A DNA stretch of 64,000 nucleotides from Eonycteris spelaea. Taxonomy: Eukaryota > Chordata > Mammalia > Chiroptera > Pteropodidae. The stretch covers positions 5,394,001-5,458,000 of the forward strand of contig PUFA01000081.1 of assembly GCA_003508835.1 (NCBI GenBank), read 5' to 3'. A model generated the notes under the pieces. That model had not been told where the DNA came from, did no database searches, and worked only from the letters and a program-made list of their open reading frames with translations. The position numbers and the translations under genes were made by a program. This document shows positions 11,190 through 22,894 of the stretch, in pieces. The stretch's first letter is position 1; the number at the start of each line of letters is the position of its first letter.

Positions 11190-11412
11190 CAGGAATTGGC
11201 AAATGATGGCCCTTGGGCCTGATCCTAATATTTTGTCTGGTACATTTTTAAATAAAGTTTTATTGGAACACAGCCACATCCACTCATTTTCATATTGTAG
11301 ATGGCTGCTTCCATGCCATAACATCAGAGTCAAGTAACAACAGGGACCATATGATCTACAAAATTGAAAATATTTACTATCTTGGTCTTACAGAAAAATT
11401 TGCAGATGCCTG
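11190..11412 (-). mobile_element. hAT-type MITE ('attggaacacagccac' family) with 8-bp target duplication
   Basis: The central motif 'aataaagttttattggaaca' is followed by 'cagccacatccactcat', then 'gatggctgcttccatgcc' and 'aaaatatttactatcttgg'. This is a widespread mammalian nonautonomous hAT element (MER3-like in my memory; name not certain). Flanks TTCTAAAC (11182-11189) and TTTTAAAC (11413-11420) agree at 7 of 8 bases, as expected for hAT. The second copy in this window is at 53612-53832, in the opposite direction. Confidence 0.78.
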
Positions 11413-11419
11413 TTTTAAA

Positions 11420-13310
11420 CTCTTGCTACACAAAGTGTGATCCAGGGACCAAAGCTGATGTCAGAGGATATCAGAGCATTTGTCAGAATTGCAGATTAAC
11501 ACCAACCCAACACTGCTGGGGCAGATTATATATGATATGCATGTGTGTGTCAGTTAGCTCTATTTCATACCTCAACATCTGAAGGACCTAACTAGAAAGT
11601 CACACTCCAAGGGTCACCAGGGAAAGTGTTTTTAAATATCATTACCTAAATTGGCAACAGAAGGTTTGCTAAGTAGCTAAGGAGCATAAAGGATGACATC
11701 ATGAATTTTTCTTAGGGAAATGTGTATTGGGTGGCCAGAAGTATTAAACCAGGACTTCTGTCCTTGATGAGCAACAGTTAAGGGCTCGACAAGCCAGCAA
11801 ATTTACACTTCCGAGTACTTTCCTAGGTTAAAATGTTCATTTTGGACCTGATCCCTCTTCTTTTACAAAGAACTCTTGTCACCTAATACAACCAGAAAGC
11901 CAGCTGATCCAGCCAGGTGCATCTGTTCCCAAGTGCTTAAACAAGTAGGTACTTCATTGAGCATTCAGGAACTGGCTATTCCTTCTTGTGTGTTTGCCAA
12001 CATTCTACAAGTGACATACTCTCTCTGGTACTGGCTGTCACTAAACCATGCTGCCTGGCAGCCAGGTTGTGGGGGAGGAGTCTAGCTACCCCTTGCATTT
12101 AATTATTGGGGACAATTAGATATTTACCATAAGAAAATGACAATCAGTGGCTCAAGTGGCTTAGGTAAGCTTCTACAGGCTGCCTGTGGGCTACTGCCCA
12201 GACCCACTAGATGTGTCCTGTCTCCATTCTGTTCAATAAAAAATTTCATAAAAGGTAGAATCATGACTCTACCTTTTAAATCGATACAAAAGGAAGACTT
12301 GTTAAAAATGTTATTTAATCCATTATTAATGAGGCGATTGGTAATATATTATAACAAGTTTGAAGGAGAAGTCTAAGAAGCATACATTTATATGGTGTAA
12401 AGGAATATTGAAGTGAATTTATAAATAGATGCAAGGGATGGAGAGAAGTCAATTGATCTCCCACTGGACAGGATTTATTTGCATGTGTATAGACAAGAAT
12501 GATTTTGCATTACTGTTAGGTACAACTTACTGGGTTGCAAATTAGCTAAAAGGCACTAAAAGGCTAGAATTATTTAACCTGGAAAGTTATATGCATAGTT
12601 TTCCATTGGAATAGACTAGCACTTTTTTTTTTTTTTTTTTTTTTTTGCTTGTTTCAACTTTCCTTTCCTGTGGAAATTTATCTCTGAAGAGCAACATCAG
12701 GGAGCAAGCCATGCATCTCCAGTGTTCACAGGCCCTATTTTCTTTATCTGGGGGCAGTTCTCCTTTTAGCTTGGCAGCATCTCCCTTGGTCATGCATAAT
12801 CTGTTCAAGGACTAGTCTGTAGAGAAAAAAAGAAAAGCCCAAAGGGAGAAAAAATGGAATGTGATATATGTTATCATTTCAGTGACATAACCTCTCTTTA
12901 AGCAAAAAGAACTGAACAAAAAGTGTGCAAAGAATGGGGTCTTCAGGGAGAGAAAACATAAACTAACACCCCACAAGTATCTAGCTGCACTGTGAGATAT
13001 CTGCGATAGAAAAACAACTGGGAGCAGGTTCTTACTAGAATCTACTAATATCTTTACCCTCGGCTCCCTTAGTCCCTTTGATTGATATGATCATGAGCCA
13101 GAGAGGGATTTAAGGAGACTTCATTCAATGGACCAGCATCTTCAATTCATTATGACCTGACAACCCAAGAGTTACTGAGCTTCTGCCATTTTCAGAAAAC
13201 AAAAGTCTCACCTTGAACCTTATTTCTAATAATGAGTCCAGCTCTGTTCCCCACCTCATGCCCTACAAATTCCTTCAATAATCAAATGTTATTTTTGTGT
13301 AGTGGGCAGC
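11420..13310. other. No recognisable gene; unassigned sequence
   Basis: Nothing firmly named. A T-run of about 27 bases at 12621-12646 could be the reverse of a retroposon tail, but the sequence beside it is not a SINE I recognise. ORFs at 11876, 12137 and 12587 show no domain. Confidence 0.45.
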
Positions 13311-13314
13311 AGCA

Positions 13315-13347
13315 GGGAGGTGGTGGTGGTGGGGCGGGGGGTGGGGG
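13315..13347 (+). repeat. G-rich tract with quadruplex potential
   Basis: A GGG triplet, then four GGT units, then runs of four, six and five G separated by a single C and a single T. The short loops and long runs favour G-quadruplex formation. It stands out in an AT-rich region. Confidence 0.8.
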
Positions 13348-13389
13348 AGTTCTTGCTCTCTCTTGCTAGCAGGATTTCTCTTCCAATAA

Positions 13390-14330
13390 AGTACATTCTC
13401 CTGACAAGTTTCTGGGTCCCATCACAGCCTTACTTGGTATCATGCTCCCAGTGAACCTGAACTATCCACCTCCCACTGGTCCTCACTGCCCCCAACTTGC
13501 TCCTTGTTTTCAGAGCTCCACTTTGCACACCATACTAGACTTTCCTCAGCCAGCTACATGGTGACCTGCCAGCCATGTCCACCATGATGTGGAGGTCTCT
13601 ATTAAATCCTATGTGGGACCACCCACCACTTCTTTCCCTCTCTTCTTATCCATTCTACTACCTCTGCCATAGAAGCCTGAATCCTCAGGGTCAGCTCCCT
13701 CACCATCAGCCCTTCCAGTCTCAGCAATGTCGCTGAAAACTGACATAAGCCAATTTATTTGTACACAATTTTGAGGTCCTTTTTTGCTGATTGCTGCTAC
13801 TGTTGGAAGATTGGAAATGGGTGAGTGTTAGCTACTTGCCTGTAACTTCATTACCAGGTTGCAACAAAAATGAGTCTCAGGTCAACTCTCACCATATCCA
13901 CACATTTTTAAACAAAAATTGATTAGCAAGTAGGACAAATCAGTTCACAGAGCCATTCTATAAACCTCTGCAGCCACAGCTTACTGTCCTTTTAGAGGAT
14001 CAGACCACTAGGTTTCCAGAGGTTTACTACAAGTAGATATCCCAAAGATATTGTGAGGCATGCTAAAGTCAGCATTAACGCCCAGAAATCTGTGAGACTG
14101 GACCCAGGACCATTTCACACCTTCCCTAAAGAATCAAATGAAAGGCCTCACTAGATTATTTTTAATGGAAACTTAAAAATAAATATAAATGTAGAAAAAA
14201 ATAGTTTAATCAATCTCCATATACCCATTGCCAGCAACTATTAGTATTTTGCCAATTTCATTTAATTTACAGTTTATTTGTTTGAGTGAGGATCCAAACA
14301 AGCTTCACTCATATTGTTATATCATCTTAG
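13390..14330. other. No recognisable gene; possible L2 remnant at 13430-13720
   Basis: The first 350 bases are pyrimidine-rich and GC-richer ('tcttcttatccattctacta'), which resembles old L2 sequence, but no ordered match is clear. The remainder appears unique. Confidence 0.35.
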
Positions 14331-14344
14331 TAAGGGTGGACTAT

Positions 14345-14402
14345 CTGTATCTATATATCATCTGCATCTATATCATCATCTATATCTATATCTATCTATC
14401 TA
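14345..14402 (+). repeat. Degenerate (ATCT/TATATC)n microsatellite
   Basis: Imperfect repeats of TATCTA and ATCATC end in a purer 'tatctatctatcta' stretch. It accounts for the isoleucine/tyrosine-rich end of the ORF at 14228-14422. Confidence 0.85.
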
Positions 14403-15004
14403 ATGTGGTTTGGCAAAAATAGCAAATGATATATGTATCATATCATATATCAAAAATGTCAAATACATCATATATTTTCAGCCAAGCTACATAATCTGAA
14501 TTCTGTTAATTTCACAAATAAGGACTAATTTCTATCAACCATTGTGCTGATTAACAGCAGTAGTTTCACCAGTAAACTTATTTATTAGGCTAATTGGCAA
14601 AATGTTCAGGTTACTCAGAAATAGAGATAGTTGAAGCCTTTGCAGTAGATACCTTTAGAGTTGAGCTTTTCTAGTAACAATGCTAAAAAGCAAGTGTAAA
14701 TCCCTAATCAAAATTCTAACTACACCTAATATGTTACTTACACTGATTTACACACAATGGATATTAGGGTGTCTCTGAAGTGTTTCACAGGGAATCATGG
14801 ATCCCTTAAGAAGCATCATGAAATATGTGGCTTCTTTAGTAATCAATTCACCTGACTTTGTCTAGATGTGAAAGTTAAGAGCCAAGACCTGGAAAATCAT
14901 CAGTGGTGATAGGAAAGCTGAGAAGGAAGAGACCTTCTCCGACCAGCTGAAGGCCAGGCTGGACACTCTGCATATAGGATTCTCATTTTGATTCCAACAT
15001 GAAC

Positions 15005-15125
15005 TATCAACTTCATCATACAGAAAATTCAGACTCAGAGCAGCTAAGAAACTTGCCTAATGTCTGTAGCCAGCAGTAAATCAAGTTTTATCTGACTCCA
15101 AAGTCCTTGAAATTTACTGTAGTAA
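15005..15125 (-). mobile_element. MIR SINE, antisense
   Basis: 'gactcagagcagctaagaaa' and 'cttgcctaatgtctgtagcc', then 'tttatctgactccaaagtcc', match reverse-complement MIR (...gcccagagaggttaagtaacttgcccaaggtcac...tgactccaaagcc...). Confidence 0.7.
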
Positions 15126-15554
15126 GTATGGAAATGAGAAAAAAAAATAAGAAGGTCATTTATGAAAATAAGAGGACAAGTAAAGGCTGCACCATTTCAT
15201 GTCAAAAAAATTGACATGAGGCTATAGTTCCTGTGCCTGCCTTCATTTCATTTTAACTACTGACCATGTATGCAAAGAAAAGTGAATAATCTCTCACATG
15301 TGAACACTGATGAGCAGAAACAAACATTTATCAGAAATACCACAGCAACAGAAGCAAAGTGGGCATTTGGGATTGTCTGACTTACCTAAAGACAACCTGA
15401 AAAAAGCAGGATCTTCCAAGAAAATCCTAAGTCATGAATTTACTAAAGAACTGTTTGCCTATTCATATTCCTCAAGTATTAAGAATGTGAACATGCAAAA
15501 ACTTGCAAATTTGAAAAATGAGAGAACTGACACTCACTGCCACACTCAGCTCAC

Positions 15555-15745
15555 TGCCACTCGCTTTATAGGCATTACATGCATAGCTCAGGTTAACCCT
15601 GTACAGTAAGATGCTATTTTCGAATAGCAATTATTCTACCATTTTATAGATTAGGAAACTGAGGTCAGGAGGTTAGGTAGCTTACCCGAATCATTTAGCT
15701 AACAGGTACTAGAACAGGGTTATAGATCTGTGAACATGAAAGCAC
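15555..15745 (-). mobile_element. MIR SINE, antisense
   Basis: 'accattttatagattaggaa' and 'actgaggtcaggaggttagg' followed by 'tagcttacccgaatcattta' is the classic reverse MIR core. The tail of the ORF at 15310-15609 runs into this copy, which argues against that ORF being a gene. Confidence 0.8.
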
Positions 15746-15749
15746 CAGC

Positions 15750-16480
15750 TCATTTTTTCCCCTGAACTTCGTAATAAGTTTGACCTAGACTCACAAATAG
15801 TGAGAGGTTGTCCTAAACCACTGACTTTCAAATTTCTGTGCGGCCGACGCTACCCTCAATTCCAAACCCCTCTCATTTTCTGCCTTTATTTACTTTCACA
15901 GAAATCACTGAGAGTTCTAAACCTACATTAGGCCACCTATTCAATCTAATGCCTAGTTTAATTTTATTTAAACTAGAAACTCCTATTTTTGTCTTTGTTT
16001 TGTTTTCCCCTTCACTTCTTCTGCTGAGAGAAAGAGATTAGCATTTTTGCTATTCCAATCACTAATTTGGGAATCAAAAAAGTATATAATGACCATTTCT
16101 TGACAGAGTAATGTCCTTTTTGAGCATACCAAATCATTATCAAAAAAATTAATCTATGAGAGTTTTTTAAATAATTAATAGCTCATTTTTTTTCTCTCTG
16201 AAAGTATGAAATGAGTCCAAACTGTCAATAATTAATTATAAGAGAAAAAGTCCCAAATACCATTTTGCAGTCATTTTATAGAGTTGATTTCCCTCCATTA
16301 AAATGGCACTGGCATTAGAAGAAGTAGTAAAAAGATTTATGTACTTCGCCTCCATTATTGTAATTATTTCTATTTAACAACACTACACCTCTCTGAGGCA
16401 TTAGAAAGCTACTTGCTAAGACAGTTAAATCACTGATCAAACTCTGAGAGAATATGTCTAACTGAAGTGTTAAAAGCATA
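15750..16480. other. No recognisable gene or repeat
   Basis: AT-rich unique-looking sequence. Short A/T homopolymers only. Confidence 0.5.
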
Positions 16481-16484
16481 ATCA

Positions 16485-16640
16485 TTCCCGACAATTTTTA
16501 TTAAGCCTTAACTTAGTGCCAGGTTCTATGCTAGATACTAGGTACTCATTTATCCAAATATTTAGAGTACCCACTATCTGCCAGCTATTTTTACAGGCAC
16601 TAGGGAGAGCGGAGATTCCTGTGTCATAAGAACTTTCAGT
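16485..16640 (+). repeat. Unnamed ancient repeat, 5' type
   Basis: 'agtgccaggttctatgctag', 'tactaggtactcatttatcc' and 'ctgccagctatttttacagg' resemble the 5' phrase of the unnamed family at 5505. L2 or MIR antisense remains possible. Confidence 0.35.
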
Positions 16641-17279
16641 TCCTGGGAGGGAGCCTCTAACCCACTGTAATTTTCCAAATGATAAGGGTATCTTTGTTAT
16701 ACAAGTGGGCCCCTTAGACCACATCTGACTTTATATTAATAAAATGACTTGTGTGTGACCTTAGATAACAAGTGACTCAGATGGGCATGCTTAGAGGATT
16801 GGGTTTTGAGCTATGTATATCAGCTAACCTCTGGGGAGAAGAATGGAGATAGAATTATATTCAACTTCATGGCCAGTGATTCAATCTATCATGCTCCAAT
16901 AAAAATTCTCAATACTGAAGCTCAGGAGAGCTTCCCTGATTAGCATTATATTTGGAATATTGTCACATATGGGTGTGCCAGAGGGTGATATCTTCCTAAG
17001 GACATGGAAACTTCACATTACGAACCCTCTCAGATCTCACCCTTTTGACTGGTTCCAATTTGTCTCCTTTCACTTCATAGTAAGTTTAGCACTTACTTGA
17101 GTTCTGTGAATCATTTAGAGAATTATCAAGTCTGAGGGGATAGTGAGAATCCTCAGATTTGCAAGCCAGCTGGTCAGAAATAAGAGTGGCCTGGAAATCC
17201 TCAAACTGTAGCTGGTATCTGAAGTAGTGGCAGTTTTGAGGGGACTGAGCCCTTAATCTGTGAAGTGTGGCCTCACTTG

Positions 17280-17570
17280 GAATAGTTGCTGTCAGGAATC
17301 TATGGAGAGATAAACAAGAAAAAGTTCCTGTCCCTTCTGTAACTTGTATTCTCGTGGACAAGAAGGTAGACAATAAGTGTATTAAGAAGTAATAAGAATT
17401 GGAGCGAGATGAAAAATCTGAGGAAGTGTGGGCAGGTTAATGCCATGGAAGAGGGAGCATACGGTCATGGAAGGCCTTTCTCACATCAGACTTGAGATTC
17501 AAAGATGAAAGGGGGAATGATGAAGGAAACCTGGCCTTGCCCTCTTTTGATTACTGTTCACAAAAAAGTA
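17280..17570 (+). repeat. Unnamed ancient repeat, middle part
   Basis: 'acttgtattctcgtggacaa', 'gaaggtagacaataagtgta' and 'catggaaggcctttctcaca' followed by 'cttgagattcaaagatgaaa' match the family phrase order 'attctagtgg..gacagacaataa...ggaaggcctctctga...'. It may continue the piece at 16485 across an insertion. Confidence 0.5.
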
Positions 17571-17869
17571 AGTCATAATCAGCTACAAAAAAATTCAGCT
17601 TTCCAAAAAGCTACTATTAAAGAAGTTGCCCATTAGGTGAATTTTCTACTACCTGAATTACATTCCTCTCCCCCTCCACCCATTTATTTCCATTGTAAAA
17701 CACAGACAGGGTGTCATGGTAGATCTATGTGGACAATGACAGACTGGGCACACCAAAAAAACTTGAATTGAGAATGACATTACAGATGAAATAGGGGTAC
17801 TAAAATTTTTCAAGATGCCCTATCATCTTACTCAACCGGTCTAGGTCTAGCTACACTGCCACTCTGACC

Positions 17870-18045
17870 CAATGACTCTCAAACTTTAATATGCATATGA
17901 ATTAACTGGGACTCTTATTAAAATGAAGATTCTAATTCACTAGGTTTGGGACAAGGCCTGAGATTCTGCATTTTCTAATAAGCTCCCAGGAGTTGCTGAT
18001 GCCACTGGTCTGAGGACCTCATTTTGAATAATGAAACTCTAGCCC
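17870..18045 (+). mobile_element. MER5A-like hAT MITE
   Basis: 'aatgactctcaaactttaat', 'gcatatgaattaactgggac', 'cctgagattctgcattttct' and 'ctgatgccactggtctgagg' reproduce the MER5A family consensus almost end to end. Confidence 0.82.
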
Positions 18046-18129
18046 AGCATGGTACAGTAGAAAGAAAATGTGATTTCATCTAAGTCCACATACACTCCTT
18101 CAAGAGCATGACTAGTAATAAAGGGTTAA

Positions 18130-18455
18130 GGAAAAAAAAATGCGAATCAGAAATGCAAGTCAAACTTGTAATTTAAAATTTTCTGGTAGGCACATTGAAG
18201 AAGAGTAAAAAAAAAAAATCTTTTGAAATATAAATGTGTTATTTAACCTAATTTATTTCAAAATGTAATTTCAAAATCAAGAAAAATTTAATGAGATTAT
18301 TTTCAATCTTGTCTTTGTACGAAGTCTGAAAAATCCAGTGTGCATTTTATACTTATAGTGTATCTCAGTTTGAAGTAGCCACACTTCAGATGCTCACTAG
18401 CATCTACGGCTAGTGGCTACCACATTGATCAGGGTAGCTCTATTAGCATGTTGCT
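18130..18455 (+). mobile_element. Old DNA transposon (hAT-like MITE), family uncertain
   Basis: The end phrase 'tcagatgctcactagcatct' and 'acggctagtggctaccacat' corresponds to the common mammalian MITE end '...gtgctcaatagccacatgtggctagtggctaccgtattggac...'. The AT-rich middle also fits. I could not identify the exact family or target duplication. Confidence 0.6.
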
Positions 18456-18626
18456 CTAGCTAATGAGTAGTCTAGAGCTAAGATACTATACTTACAAAAG
18501 TAAGCCTTTGGCTAGTGTTGTTGAAGAGGTTCAATTTTAGTGTTTTACTTCTTACAAGCAGCCTTTAGTACTATGTAATAATTATGCTATTTTTTTAGTA
18601 TCCTTCATAAACTAGGTTCTATCTTA

Positions 18627-18680
18627 TTTATTCATATATATAATTCATTATACATGAATTTATATATATATATGAATAAA
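18627..18680. repeat. AT-rich palindrome, flanked by (TA)n
   Basis: The outer arms are TTTATTCATATATATA and its near reverse complement. The inner arms AATTCAT and ATGAATT flank the centre TATAC. The arms differ only in TA copy number. A further AT run lies at 18706-18726. Such a block can extrude as a hairpin or cruciform. Confidence 0.85.
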
Positions 18681-18729
18681 TGATATATAATGATACATAT
18701 AGACTATGAAATATATATATATATATCAG

Positions 18730-19620
18730 AATAGCAGCTGTTGATCAAAAACTGTTATGGTAGTTTCTTACTGGTACAAAGTGGAATTTTTATAGGTGTT
18801 TCCTCTAAGCAGGGTAGCTGGACACAGGAAATGGATTTTTTCCTCCAACTGAATTCTCCTGATTGCTAGCCTACATTAACAAAAGTCAGCAGGTGATCAC
18901 TCAAATGACCAACCTTCCCAGTAATGCTATTAGCATCTTTCATCTAAGTCTCCAAAGCACATTAGGAGCACAGCTAAAGTTCTGAAATGCCATCACTCAA
19001 TAGCCCCAATATACAAACAAACTGATAAGCAGCCATTGGCTGAATGATTTGTTTCCAATCCGAAATCCACTCTAGTAGATTGGTAATCAGAAAGCCATTG
19101 CTTTGGGCACCATCCACCATTATTTGACCTCCTATGGACACTGCATTTTTTTTCTTTAATTGATTTTTCTAAGTCACCTAAAGCAATGTCTGATAAAGAA
19201 TGATATCGGCAAAAAGGAAGAAAACAAGCTGTTATGATCATTAAAATAATGATTTTTTTTTCAGATAAAGTCATAGTTGGAAGTAGATATATTTGCACAC
19301 TGGGAATTATTGATTATTCCAGCAACAGAAAATAAGGTTATGATACAAGGTATTTAGGCCTGGACCAAAATAGTAATAAGGTATTTTTATAGAAAAAAGA
19401 AAAAAACAGATTTTTTTTTTTTGACTGAATTGCCAGGACGATTATAACAGGGAGAAATCTCCAATAGCATGAACGAGTATCATTTACCCAGGCAACATGT
19501 AAGTGCTAGCATCTTTACTGCCTGGTATTTCACCAACCATACTGTTTACAAAGGCCTTTAGTCAGTTTTAGAAATATAGATATTTTTATTATTCCCTATT
19601 ACCATTTTGAGTACATATCT
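18730..19620. other. No recognisable gene or repeat
   Basis: Unique-looking. The minus-strand frame at 18993-19298 shows no domain. Short A- and T-runs at 19251-19261 and 19393-19422. Confidence 0.5.
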
Positions 19621-19624
19621 GGCC

Positions 19625-19815
19625 AGCCATTGCAATGAGAACTTCCATAGATATTATCATTGAATCCCCATAATCATACTTGGAAGTACAAAACCTTTAT
19701 TAGTTCTGTTTTATATGAGGGAAGTTAATTAACCTGTCTAATATCATAGATACAAACACGAAAAATAGGACTTATCTCACATCAATCTAACTCTAGATTT
19801 ATCCTGCTGTTAAAC
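19625..19815 (-). mobile_element. MIR SINE, antisense, diverged
   Basis: 'attgaatccccataatcata', 'ttgttttatatgagggaagt'-like sequence and 'taattaacctgtctaatatc' follow the reverse MIR order, but with many changes. Confidence 0.5.
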
Positions 19816-19964
19816 ACTATCTGATACCACCCTTTTCAGTTTCGTTTAAAATATTTTTTTTTTCATATAATAAGCCATAACCTGATTCTTATAATTGCCA
19901 CCTCTTGGTACTAGCTTAGCATCTTGAGATCAAATAAAATTAATTTACTCCTTGTTTAATTTAT

Positions 19965-20105
19965 GTCTAGGGACAACTGTGCTTTCTCTGAGACACCTCT
20001 TCCCTGAACCAGTAGCTCCCAGGTTCCTTCCATATTCCTTCATATTATGTAGTTCCGATCTCTTTGCCATGTTAAGAACTCACCTTCTATCACCTTCTAC
20101 AGAGT
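19965..20105 (+). mobile_element. L2 3' fragment
   Basis: 'gagacacctcttccctgaac', 'ttccttccatattccttcat' and 'gatctctttgccatgttaag' fit the L2 terminal region. Confidence 0.45.
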
Positions 20106-20404
20106 TCTACTACTTTTGAATCAGTCCTTTTATATACTCTGTTAGCCAGTCTGGTGAGTTGGAGGAAGAGTTTGAAATCATGGTAGAATTACTTATAAAT
20201 TTCAAGTAATCATAAATACCATTAGGTAGCAAGACATTCTGGAAAGGGTTACTTATTTGGGAAACTATAGTCTTTGTGTTCTTCAACCTCTTCTCACAAA
20301 AAATAAAAAATAAATAAAAAATGAAAACATAAAACATGATGGTAGATGCTCTGGTAGAATAAACCTATGAATGTACCAGAAAGAATAAATATGTCAGCTC
20401 ACAA

Positions 20405-20925
20405 GATACCTATGTGGTAGATTGAAAAACTGGCCATTGATCTCCATCTCTTCTTTCCTCTTGTTTTCTGCAATGTATATATGTAGCAATTCCAATCAAA
20501 AGATGTAGTCCATTTATTTACCTTCCCATTGAATATGGGCTAGTATTGTCACTGGTTTTAGCCCAAACAATGAGGCAGAAAGACCCTGTGCCAGTTCTGA
20601 GGCTAAGCCTAAAGAAGCTTGCAAACTTTCACTCAGTCTCTTAGAAACCTACCTAACTACCATATGAAAACTGCAGGATAAGCTGCTAGAGCATGAGAGA
20701 GTACAATGATGAGATATCATCAAGACCATGTGAGATAAGCCAGCACCTGTTCAATCCAACAGTTGACCATAGGCACATGAATGAGATCAACTGAGACCAG
20801 AAAAACTATTCAGTTAAAAGTAGGTCAAATTATCAATCTGCAGACCCATGGGCTAAATAAACAGGTGTTGTTTTAAAACCATTAGGTTTTAAGGAAGTGG
20901 GAATGTTATGCAGTAAAAGTCAATT
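20405..20925 (+). mobile_element. Older MLT1-type LTR (MLT1H-K like)
   Basis: The phrase order is 'tgaaaaactggccattgatc', 'ctagtattgtcactggtttt', 'gaggcagaaagaccctgtgc', 'cagttctgaggctaagccta', 'agaccatgtgagataagcca' and the end 'aaaccattaggttttaagga' with 'ttatgcagtaaaa'. This matches the long, older MaLR LTRs. It is a solo LTR without internal sequence. Confidence 0.75.
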
Positions 20926-20929
20926 GATG

Positions 20930-21785
20930 TACTATATCTATACGCAGTATTAATAAATATACAATAAAATACAAAGTAGAACAACAATTGAAAAACTAAC
21001 ATCACAAACTTTTTGTTTAACAATATATGACTGGTGTTACTTTTGTTTGCAAATATCTTAAAAAAGTGGAAAACAATAGGCCACATGAACCAAGTTGGAC
21101 AATTTCTTTTTTCTTAAATACCACAAAATGACCATGGACCAAAGAATTATCTCAATAAGTCATGCTTATATTCAAGAGGGTTCATACACGTGGCTATTTC
21201 TACATGACATAAAGACATTCAATTCTGCCATATTTTTACTCTGCTCAGAAGTTCTTAACAAAAAAAGAAGCATCAAAGACCTTACAATAAACTGTAACCT
21301 TTCCCTTTGTCCTCACTAACAGATGCTGAGTTTAGACATCTATCATCCTTGGAAATTCTCTGGTGGGTCCTTAAGACTTGGTCTAAAACTTCAAAAGGCT
21401 ATTCCAAGCCTTTTTTGTAAGTAATACAAACTCCATTGCTTTCCCAAACTGAACAATCTAAATGAGAAAATGACAATGAACCCAGTTATTATCAATTAAT
21501 CGCCAGTGAAGACAGAACATTTTATTTCACATTATGAATTCAGAGAAACTCAATTCCCAGTTGTAACTTCTGAGATACAATGTACTTCATGCACTTGTCA
21601 ATCTTCCAGTCTTAAAATGACATAGTGGCAGTATTTGGTAAGAATGTCAAGAGATATTAATCAGAAATCAAGCTAATTTAGTATGCAATTTGCTAAGCAG
21701 TAACAATTTGGTAATAAAAATAGGAAATTTTTAATTTGTACATTATTAGCAGTGTGTTTATTGCAGGCACTGTAGTTGTGCTGGC
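20930..21785. other. No recognisable gene or repeat
   Basis: AT-rich, unique-looking. ORFs on both strands (20889-21086 minus, 21095-21319 plus) carry no recognisable domain. Confidence 0.45.
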
Positions 21786-21789
21786 TAGA

Positions 21790-21965
21790 TCAGTAACTCT
21801 CTAATTGTACTGCCTGAATGGGAAGACTGACCTCACTGCTTATTAGCTGTTTGGCCCTTGGACAAGGTCATTGATATCTGTATCCCTGAGTTTTCACATG
21901 TCAAAAGTGGAGATAATAATATTTCTACAATGGTTTATATGAAGATTTAATGACCTACCAAATTT
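21790..21965 (+). mobile_element. MIR SINE
   Basis: 'gaagactgacctcactgct', 'tattagctgtttggcccttg', 'gacaaggtcattgatatctg' and 'tcaaaagtggagataataat' are the MIR core in order, at good preservation for so old a family. Confidence 0.8.
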
Positions 21966-21969
21966 TTCA

Positions 21970-22740
21970 ATCTAATATGTGGGAGATATTGCTATTTTAT
22001 ATAACAGTGGGGAAAATAAAATGGAATTAAATTGCACATTGATTTTGGAGAATTTAAATGTGGGGAGGGGAGAACATCTTAGAATTGATGAGATTTAGTA
22101 ATATTTGCAAAGTGCTATATATGTTTTTACTAAAACAAACAAATATATGCAGTGTTTTCTAAAATTGATTATTGTTTATATCTTATTTAAAAAGAAAAAA
22201 TTTGGAATTCCTCTAACCCTGTGTTGGAAAATTATTTATATAGCATGCCATAAATATGAACAAAGAAAAACAATATAAACATCTTATGTTTCTAGAACTT
22301 ATTCAACCTTGACATCAAATTTTAATTAAAAAATTAGAATAAAACTATAAAACCACTAAAGCAAGATTATTCTGTTATTTCCCTGAAAACAACTTGTTTC
22401 ATAAAGTGAACTCTGGTACTTGCTGTTGAGATACAGGCTCCAGCATGTATGGCATCCTTTACAGTACAGTTAGCCAAGAGACCTGATTTGCCTACCACTT
22501 TTCTTTATTTAAACTCTCCTGGGAAATCTCTTTTCATAAATTAATATGATATCATTTGTCCTTCACTGGGAAGAAAGTCACAATTTTCTGATTAATTCCA
22601 GCTCTGTTCTGTTTTTAATTTTATCTCACCACAAAACAAATTAGATTGGCATGTCTTGGCATTACTACCATTAGAGAACAACACAAACATGGACATTGAA
22701 CTCTGATATATTTTGGTGGTCCCCAGTTAGGAGGTAGCCA
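21970..22740. other. No recognisable gene or repeat
   Basis: AT-rich, with no phrase matching a family I know. Confidence 0.45.
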
Positions 22741-22744
22741 TGGA

Positions 22745-22745
<1 letters not shown>

Positions 22746-22790
<45 letters not shown>
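22746..22790 (+). repeat. (TG)n microsatellite, uninterrupted
   Basis: About 22 perfect TG units. Long pure dinucleotide runs are usually highly polymorphic and can adopt Z-DNA. A second degenerate TCTATC/CTGT/TATG cluster follows at 22825-22890. Confidence 0.97.
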
Positions 22791-22793
<3 letters not shown>

Positions 22794-22894
22794 CATAATA
22801 ACAACTAAAATCAGGAATTAATAGCTATCTCTACATCTATCTTATCTCGCCTGTCTGTCTGTCTCTCTATTACCTATATATGTATGTATCTTTT

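Noticed and set aside
11690..11712. U6-like phrase 'aaaggatgacatcatgaat'
   Set aside because: Only a dozen bases resemble U6 snRNA. The promoter-proximal box and the rest of the RNA are absent.
12621..12646. Long T-run as a possible antisense SINE or retrocopy tail
   Set aside because: The sequence beside it matches no SINE or gene I recognise, and no target duplication was found.
15310..15609. 99-codon frame with polar, protein-like N-terminal half
   Set aside because: Its last part runs into an antisense MIR, no family is recognised, and the Lys/Ser/Asn bias is expected from AT-rich DNA.
22825..22890. TCTATC/CTGT/TATG tandem units as a possible CRISPR-like or array structure
   Set aside because: These are degenerate tetranucleotide microsatellites. 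There are no spaced repeats, and the context is mammalian.
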